Shown here piece after piece: positions 14,880 to 19,757 of a stretch of DNA of 19,757 nucleotides. Made by a program: the position numbers and the translations under genes. Positions within the stretch are counted from its first letter, which is position 1. Each line of letters starts with the position of its first letter. The notes beneath the pieces were generated by a model. It made no database searches and was not told the DNA's origin. It worked only from the letters and a program-made list of their open reading frames with translations. The stretch is from an uncultured Bacilli bacterium (GTDB taxonomy: Bacteria > Bacillota_I > Bacilli_A > RF39 > UBA660), in NCBI GenBank assembly GCA_934095805.1, contig CAKOKV010000003.1:1-19757 (forward strand), in the 5' to 3' direction.

Positions 14880-16442
14880 ATGAAAAAGAGTTTACTTGGA
14901 ATATCTTTACTAACAATAACTTGCTTATATGGCTTACTTGGCATCATAATTATACCTATAACTTATATGGCTGGTATTAACACAATAATAGGAATTTATA
15001 TTACTATTGGTATAATAGTTTTACAATTCTTACTAGCTCCATTCTTCACTGATTTATCAATGAAATGGTTCTATAAAGCAAAATTTAATGAAGAAATTCC
15101 AGAATATTTAAAAACATTTATAACAGAGTTATGTAATAAATATAATGTTAAATATCCAAAGATAGGAATAATTCATGATGGAGCTCCAAATGCATTTACT
15201 TATGGAAGAACTAAAAAAGATGCAAGAATTGTTCTTACTGATGGAATATTTAATTTATTAAATGAAGAAGAAATCAAAACAGTAGTTGCTCATGAAATGG
15301 GACACATTGTACATTATGATATGTTATTTATGACAGCAGTACAAATAATACCATTAGTACTTTATGCAATATATGAAATGTTTGCTAACTCTGATGTTGA
15401 TGATAAAGATGATGCAATTGTTAAAGTGGTGTTTTCAGTAATTGCTTATATTCTATATATAATATCTGAATACATAGTATTATGGTTATCTAGAACAAGA
15501 GAATATTATGCTGATAGTTTCTCTGTTGATGAAACTAAAAATCCAAATGGTTTAGCAGAAGCACTTGTTAAAATAGGATTTGGACTTAGTACAGCTAAAA
15601 AGAATGGAAAACATAATCCATCTAAAAATAGTACTCTTGGTATTAGTGATGTTAAAGAATCAAAAGCTATGGCTATAAATTGTATAGAAAATAATACAGT
15701 TTGTAAAGATAAAATAAAATCAGCAATGAAATGGGAAATGTGGAACCCTTGGGGAAAATGGGCAGAACTTAACTCTACTCACCCTCTTATTTCTAAAAGA
15801 TTATTAGCTATATCTAAAAGATCTAAAGAATTTAATCAAGAACCTTATATAGTATTTGATTTAGTAAAACCTGAATCTTATGTAGATGATTTCTTATTAG
15901 AATTAGTTATTAACTTTATGCCATCTATTTTAGGAATAATAAGTATAATATTATATTTCTGTGATAAAAGTTTAAAAGTTGTTGCTACTTGTTTATTATT
16001 TACAGTAATAACATCATTTATTAAATTTAAAAGAAGACATAGAAATAATTATAAAGAATCAACTGTTTCAGAACTATTAAATGAAGTTAAAGTATCTAAT
16101 ATAACAGCAATACCTTGTATATTAAAAGGAGAAATAATCGGAAGAGGAAATCCAGGATGTATATTTAATGAAGACTTTGTAATTAAAGATGAAACTGGTA
16201 TTATATTCTTAGATTATAATCAACCTATTCACTTTGTTAATAAATTATTTGCTTTATTTAAGAGTGAACAATACTTTGGAAAAACAGTTACAGTTAAAGG
16301 TTGGTATAGAAGAAATCCTGTACCATATGTAGAAATATATGAATACACAGTTGATTCAAAAACTAAAAAAATATTAACATATGGTTTATCTCTATCAATA
16401 TATGTAATACTTATAATTTTATTATTTACATTAATTATTTAG
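14880..16442 (+). CDS. M48-family membrane metallopeptidase with C-terminal OB-like domain
   Basis: 520 residues. Two hydrophobic spans (about 7-29 and 35-56) precede an M48 catalytic domain: HEMGH at 138-142 (zinc ligands H138, H142; catalytic E139), third ligand E208 in SRTREYYAD, and STHP at 299-302, as in HtpX/Ste24-type enzymes. Further membrane spans flank residues 150-205 and 340-380. Residues about 400-490 form a beta-rich OB-like domain (AIPCILKGEIIGRG, FVIKDETGIIFLDY, GKTVTVKGWYRR), followed by a last span (500-520). M48 proteases degrade or process membrane proteins and some lipopeptides. The SD AAGGAAGTGAT (14866-14876) fits the 16S tail at 10 of 11 bases, and TGTTATTAT (14851-14859) could be an extended -10. 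The gene is divergent from the peptide/exporter operon, which raises a possible processing role (inference). Confidence 0.9.
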   Translation: MKKSLLGISLLTITCLYGLLGIIIIPITYMAGINTIIGIYITIGIIVLQFLLAPFFTDLSMKWFYKAKFNEEIPEYLKTFITELCNKYNVKYPKIGIIHDGAPNAFTYGRTKKDARIVLTDGIFNLLNEEEIKTVVAHEMGHIVHYDMLFMTAVQIIPLVLYAIYEMFANSDVDDKDDAIVKVVFSVIAYILYIISEYIVLWLSRTREYYADSFSVDETKNPNGLAEALVKIGFGLSTAKKNGKHNPSKNSTLGISDVKESKAMAINCIENNTVCKDKIKSAMKWEMWNPWGKWAELNSTHPLISKRLLAISKRSKEFNQEPYIVFDLVKPESYVDDFLLELVINFMPSILGIISIILYFCDKSLKVVATCLLFTVITSFIKFKRRHRNNYKESTVSELLNEVKVSNITAIPCILKGEIIGRGNPGCIFNEDFVIKDETGIIFLDYNQPIHFVNKLFALFKSEQYFGKTVTVKGWYRRNPVPYVEIYEYTVDSKTKKILTYGLSLSIYVILIILLFTLII

Positions 16443-16448
16443 TCAAAT

Positions 16449-16477
16449 AAAAATATGGATTTTAAATCCATATTTTT
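16449..16477. terminator. Bidirectional terminator between converging genes
   Basis: A 13-bp stem (AAAAATATGGATT region paired with AATCCATATTTTT) with a 3-base loop, bounded by A-run and T-run, so it can stop transcription from both sides. It serves the M48 gene (stop ends 16442) and the surface-protein gene (stop 16477-16479). Confidence 0.85.
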
Positions 16478-18228
16478 TAATTGTTTTTAAGTTTAATTAC
16501 AGTTATTAATGCTAGTAAACTTACTACAAATATAATTTCTAAATAATAATTAGTTGTAACACCTGTTCTTGGAAATTCTGGATCATCTCCACCTGTTCCA
16601 CCAACATACTCATATACATATGTAACTGTTTTAACAGCATATTCATATTCACCAGTCGTTGCATCACTTTCTTTATCTACATAAACAAAATCATATTTAC
16701 CAATACTTTCTGGATATGTAGTTTCATATTTAGCACCTACTTTATCAATATTACTAATACTTTCTTTTAATTTATTACCTTTTGTATCAACATATCTAAC
16801 TACTACTTTACCATATCTTTCATATAATTTAGTTTCAGTAGTAACATCTATATTAGCTCTTGTTTCCATTATATCTTTTGAAGCAGTACCTGTTACTTCA
16901 TAAATTCCAGTTTTTTCAATACGATTACCTTGTCCTTTAACAATATAATCATAACCATAAACAACAGTTTCAACATCTACATAATAAACAACAGTTTCTT
17001 CTACTTTACTTATTTCACCTGTAACTTGATATTTAGTTACTAACTTAGTATCAACAAGAACTTTATCTTTAATAATTGTAATTGATTCAAATTCTAAATC
17101 AAACCCTTTTGCTTTTCCAATACCTTTACAAACATTTTGCTTTTCACTTAAATAACCTTTTACAGTAAATGGTAATGTTTTTCCATTATATGTTACATTA
17201 CCAGTTATTTCAACTAATGATTTATTAGTTACATCCAAACTATTTCTTGCTACAGAAGCAAACTCAATATCACCACGATTAGGATCATTAGTTTTATTCA
17301 TAGAAATTATTTTATTATTAATTTTTACACTATTAATAGTTAAATCACCAGTTACAACTGATTTGTTACCATTATCATCAATATATGTAAATTTTTTAAG
17401 AACAGTTACATCAAAGTGTCCATAACTAAATGTACCACTTGGATCACCAGGATTAACTTCTACTGCATCATCCCAAGTAAATTCTTCTTTTGTTAACATT
17501 TTTTTAGTTAATTTTGATGTATCATATCCAGCTTTAGTTAAACTAGCAATGTAATCATCAGCGGCTTTCTCATTATCAAATATTTTACTAACATTATCTT
17601 TAGTAGTTACACTTTCACCATTTACAGTTCTTACACTTGCTGTAACTCTTACTTCATCATTATCAGCATTTAAACCATTAGCTACACTTTCAGCTTCACT
17701 CAAAGTTGAATATCTAGTAGTTCCTTCTACAAATGAAAGACTATCTTTATTAGCATTTTTTATTTTACTAATAGTAACAACTGCATCACTATAAGTATTT
17801 TCAAAATCAGTTTTAGCTTTTATTGCTTCTGCTTCTGTATCAAATTTTTCATTAATTGTATGTAATACAGCAGTCATACCTTCCGTAACTTCTAAATCAA
17901 GTTTATAACCTTGACTTTCAAGACCAGAAACAAACTTATCTAACTCTTCCTTACTAGAAAAACTTTTAGTAATGTTTATAACTTCATCTCTACCACTATC
18001 AATCATATAAGGTTTAATCTTAACAGTAACCTTAGTATAATGATCATCTTTTTCTAGTTCTAATTTCTTTTGATTTGCTTCATCTAATGTTAAATTCTTA
18101 AAAGCATCAACTACAGTTTTAATATCAGATCCAACATATTCTTCTCTTGGAGCATCTTTAACATCTGCTTTAACACTAAAAAAAGCAAGCCCGAAAGACA
18201 TAAGAACTACAAGTAATTTCTTACTCAT
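16477..18228 (-). CDS. Sortase-anchored surface protein with MucBP-like domain
   Basis: 583 residues. Signal peptide KKLLVVLMSFGLAFFSVKA with cleavage likely after A21. Residues 90-240 hold four related segments of the type 'ft.eaeA..f...l...gyd..v' (for example SSKEELDKFVSGLESQGYK, FDTEAEAIKAKTDFENTY, DNEKAADDYIASLTKAGYD), resembling SPOR-like repeats. Residues about 250-465 are beta-rich. Residues about 470-545 look like a MucBP domain (VVVRYVDTKGNKL, YEYAVKTVTYVYEYVGG). The C-terminus has FPRTG (552-556), a hydrophobic span and KLKNN, the cell-wall sorting layout with Phe in place of Leu. It should be covalently attached to peptidoglycan and may bind mucin or other glycans. GGGAGGG sits 7 bases before the ATG. 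Confidence 0.87.
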   Translation of the reverse strand: MSKKLLVVLMSFGLAFFSVKADVKDAPREEYVGSDIKTVVDAFKNLTLDEANQKKLELEKDDHYTKVTVKIKPYMIDSGRDEVINITKSFSSKEELDKFVSGLESQGYKLDLEVTEGMTAVLHTINEKFDTEAEAIKAKTDFENTYSDAVVTISKIKNANKDSLSFVEGTTRYSTLSEAESVANGLNADNDEVRVTASVRTVNGESVTTKDNVSKIFDNEKAADDYIASLTKAGYDTSKLTKKMLTKEEFTWDDAVEVNPGDPSGTFSYGHFDVTVLKKFTYIDDNGNKSVVTGDLTINSVKINNKIISMNKTNDPNRGDIEFASVARNSLDVTNKSLVEITGNVTYNGKTLPFTVKGYLSEKQNVCKGIGKAKGFDLEFESITIIKDKVLVDTKLVTKYQVTGEISKVEETVVYYVDVETVVYGYDYIVKGQGNRIEKTGIYEVTGTASKDIMETRANIDVTTETKLYERYGKVVVRYVDTKGNKLKESISNIDKVGAKYETTYPESIGKYDFVYVDKESDATTGEYEYAVKTVTYVYEYVGGTGGDDPEFPRTGVTTNYYLEIIFVVSLLALITVIKLKNN

Positions 18229-18294
18229 TCCAAAACCCTCCCAAAATTAAATTTTAAAGAAAAATTATCAACTATTTTCCTTTTATAGCTCTGT

Positions 18295-18323
18295 ATACTA
18301 CTATAAAATTTAATTATTGTCAA
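18295..18323 (-). promoter_or_regulatory. Sigma-A promoter of the surface-protein gene
   Basis: A perfect TTGACA (18318-18323), 17 bases, TAGTAT (18295-18300) on the minus strand. The leader to the ATG is about 60 bases. Confidence 0.7.
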
Positions 18324-18418
18324 TCTTTTTTTCACCTTTCTCTCTAACTATATTTTATGTATTAAAAATCATATTTATAACAATAACAATTCGACAAAAA
18401 TCTACTATATATTTAAAA

Positions 18419-18447
18419 GAATAAAAATTAAAATATTATTCATAATA
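18419..18447 (+). promoter_or_regulatory. Possible sigma-G-type promoter of the GerA-family gene
   Basis: GAATA (18419-18423), 17 bases, CATAATA (18441-18447) fits the Bacillus SigG pattern (GHATR ... CATNHTA), the forespore factor that drives ger operons. The start codon is only 5 bases further on. Such short motifs occur by chance in AT-rich DNA. Confidence 0.4.
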
Positions 18448-18452
18448 AAAAT

Positions 18453-19757
18453 ATGATAAATATTGATAAATTATATAAAATGAAAGAATATGCTCCTGAT
18501 CTTCAAATAAAAGAAGAAGCTTTTGGTATGTCTAAAATTTATATAATAAATATACAAACAGTATCTTCTTCTACATTATCAAATCATTTTATATTAGATT
18601 ATTTAGCAAAAAGAAGTTTAATAAAAAATGAAGTTATTTCTACATTAAAAAATGATATACAAAATCATATACCTTCAATAAGTTTTATAGAAATAGAAGA
18701 AAAAGATATAACAGAATATTTATATAATGGTTTTACTGTATTAATTTATAAAAATGAAGTAATCGCAGTTGAAACAAAAGCTAATTTAGATAGAAGTATT
18801 AGTGAACCATCAAGTGAACCAACCATCAAAGGACCAAAAGATTCATTTAATGAAAACTACAATACAAATATAGGTCTTATAAGAAAAAGATTAAAGACTG
18901 ATTCACTTCATATAAAAGAATTAACTCTTGGTACTAAAACTAAAACAAAAGTAAGTATAATGTATTTAGAAGATATGGTTGATAAAGAATTATTAGAAGA
19001 AACTATAACTAAAATAGAAAATATTAAATCAGATAAAATATTAGATACTTATTATATAAAATCACTTATAACAAATGAAAATAAATCAACATTTCCATCT
19101 ATAAAATCAACTGAAAAACCAGATACAATAAGTAAATGTTTAACAGAAGGAAAAATATGTATAATATCAGAAAACTCTTGTAATGCTTTAATAATACCAA
19201 CATTCTTTATGGATTATTTCTATAATGATGAAGATAATTATCAAAAAAATATATATATTAAATTTGTTAAAATAATAAGAATTATAGCATTATTTATAAC
19301 TATATTTATGCCGTCTATATATTTAGCAATAATCACTTATGATCAACAAATATTACCAACTAATTTATTAATAAACTTTTCACTTCAAAGAGCATCTGTC
19401 CCTTTTCCAGCTTTAATTGAAGCATTTATTTTAATGTTTACTTTTGAACTTTTATATGAGGGAGATGCATTAACCCCATCATCAAGAGGTACTTCTCTTT
19501 CAATACTTGGAGCTTTAATATTAGGAGATGCAGCTGTTAATGCTGGTGTAGTTTCACCTATTATGGTAATAATAGTCGCAGTAACTGCGATAAGTTCAAT
19601 ATTCTTTGTATATTATGATTTTCAATCATTCATAAGATTTTATAGATATTCACTTATGTTCTTAGCTTCCTTCTTAGGTATAATCGGAGTATTATTTGGT
19701 TTCATATTTATAATAACTAATCTATGCAGTATTAAATCATTTGGTAAACCATTTATG
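18453..19757 (+). CDS. GerA-family spore germination receptor subunit (partial)
   Basis: The first 435 codons; the frame is open at the right edge. It shows the GerA/GerKA/SpoVAF pattern: a cytoplasmic N-terminal domain with IKGPKDSFNE (125-134), TNIGLIRKRLK (138-148), then a membrane domain from about 270 with PFPALIEAFILMFTFELLYEGDAL and LSILGALILGDAAVNAGVVSPIM. GerA subunits sit in the spore inner membrane with B and C partners and respond to germinants; the partners, if present, lie beyond the window. The ATG at 18453 gives a full N-terminal domain; ATG 18480 is the alternative. Neither has a recognisable SD, unlike almost every other gene here. A SigG-like promoter ends 5 bases before the first ATG. 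Confidence 0.92.
   Translation, partial: MINIDKLYKMKEYAPDLQIKEEAFGMSKIYIINIQTVSSSTLSNHFILDYLAKRSLIKNEVISTLKNDIQNHIPSISFIEIEEKDITEYLYNGFTVLIYKNEVIAVETKANLDRSISEPSSEPTIKGPKDSFNENYNTNIGLIRKRLKTDSLHIKELTLGTKTKTKVSIMYLEDMVDKELLEETITKIENIKSDKILDTYYIKSLITNENKSTFPSIKSTEKPDTISKCLTEGKICIISENSCNALIIPTFFMDYFYNDEDNYQKNIYIKFVKIIRIIALFITIFMPSIYLAIITYDQQILPTNLLINFSLQRASVPFPALIEAFILMFTFELLYEGDALTPSSRGTSLSILGALILGDAAVNAGVVSPIMVIIVAVTAISSIFFVYYDFQSFIRFYRYSLMFLASFLGIIGVLFGFIFIITNLCSIKSFGKPFM

Noticed and set aside
1..19757. Mycoplasma genetic code (TGA as Trp), suggested by the base composition
   Set aside because: TGG encodes Trp in the conserved proteins and cotE ends with TGA at its expected length, so the standard bacterial code applies.

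Overview
The window looks like a chromosomal segment of a very AT-rich, Gram-positive, endospore-forming bacterium, most likely an uncultured gut member of the Bacilli. Two genes are diagnostic of sporulation: a CotE-like outer spore coat protein and a GerA-family germinant-receptor subunit. Lipoproteins, a FPRTG sortase-type anchor, a MucBP-like domain, a TasA-type domain with BspA-like leucine-rich repeats, and AGGAGG-type ribosome binding sites also fit. TGG encodes Trp and TGA is used as a stop, so the code is standard despite the Mollicutes-like base composition. The genus assignment is inference; no rRNA or tRNA gene was seen.

Layout. Bases 1-515 (minus) are the N-terminal 171 codons of uvrB, with a TTGACA-N17-TATATT promoter whose spacer holds a perfect palindrome. 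Next come a cytoplasmic LRR/transglutaminase-like protein (600-2432) and an XRE regulator with one membrane segment (2485-3171). Bases 3221-9021 form one operon: a J-domain protein, two paralogous solenoid proteins built from 19 and 11 tandem repeats of exactly 26 residues, and a 90-residue mTERF-like protein. Two lipoproteins (the second GerM-like) and CotE fill 9093-10721. A secreted TasA/BspA-like LRR protein lies at 10806-12812.

Bases 12875-14822 hold an operon with its own promoter: an uncatalogued-looking 30-residue peptide gene with a strong SD, an intrinsic terminator touching the next SD, and an ABC exporter. An M48 membrane metalloprotease with a C-terminal OB-like domain is transcribed divergently from 14880. 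It converges, through a shared bidirectional terminator, on a sortase-anchored MucBP-like surface protein (16477-18228). The plus-strand GerA-family gene (18453 to the edge) is cut by the window end.

How the genes may work together. The two most unusual units are the J-domain/26-residue-repeat operon and the peptide/exporter/protease cluster. In the first, a chaperone cofactor is co-translated with modular alpha-solenoids whose otherwise conserved repeats vary at one position. The second has the make-up of a secreted-peptide or leader-peptide-controlled export system. Both functions are inferred from sequence and arrangement only. No insertion sequence, CRISPR array or tRNA was recognised, and no intergenic gap exceeds 300 bases.
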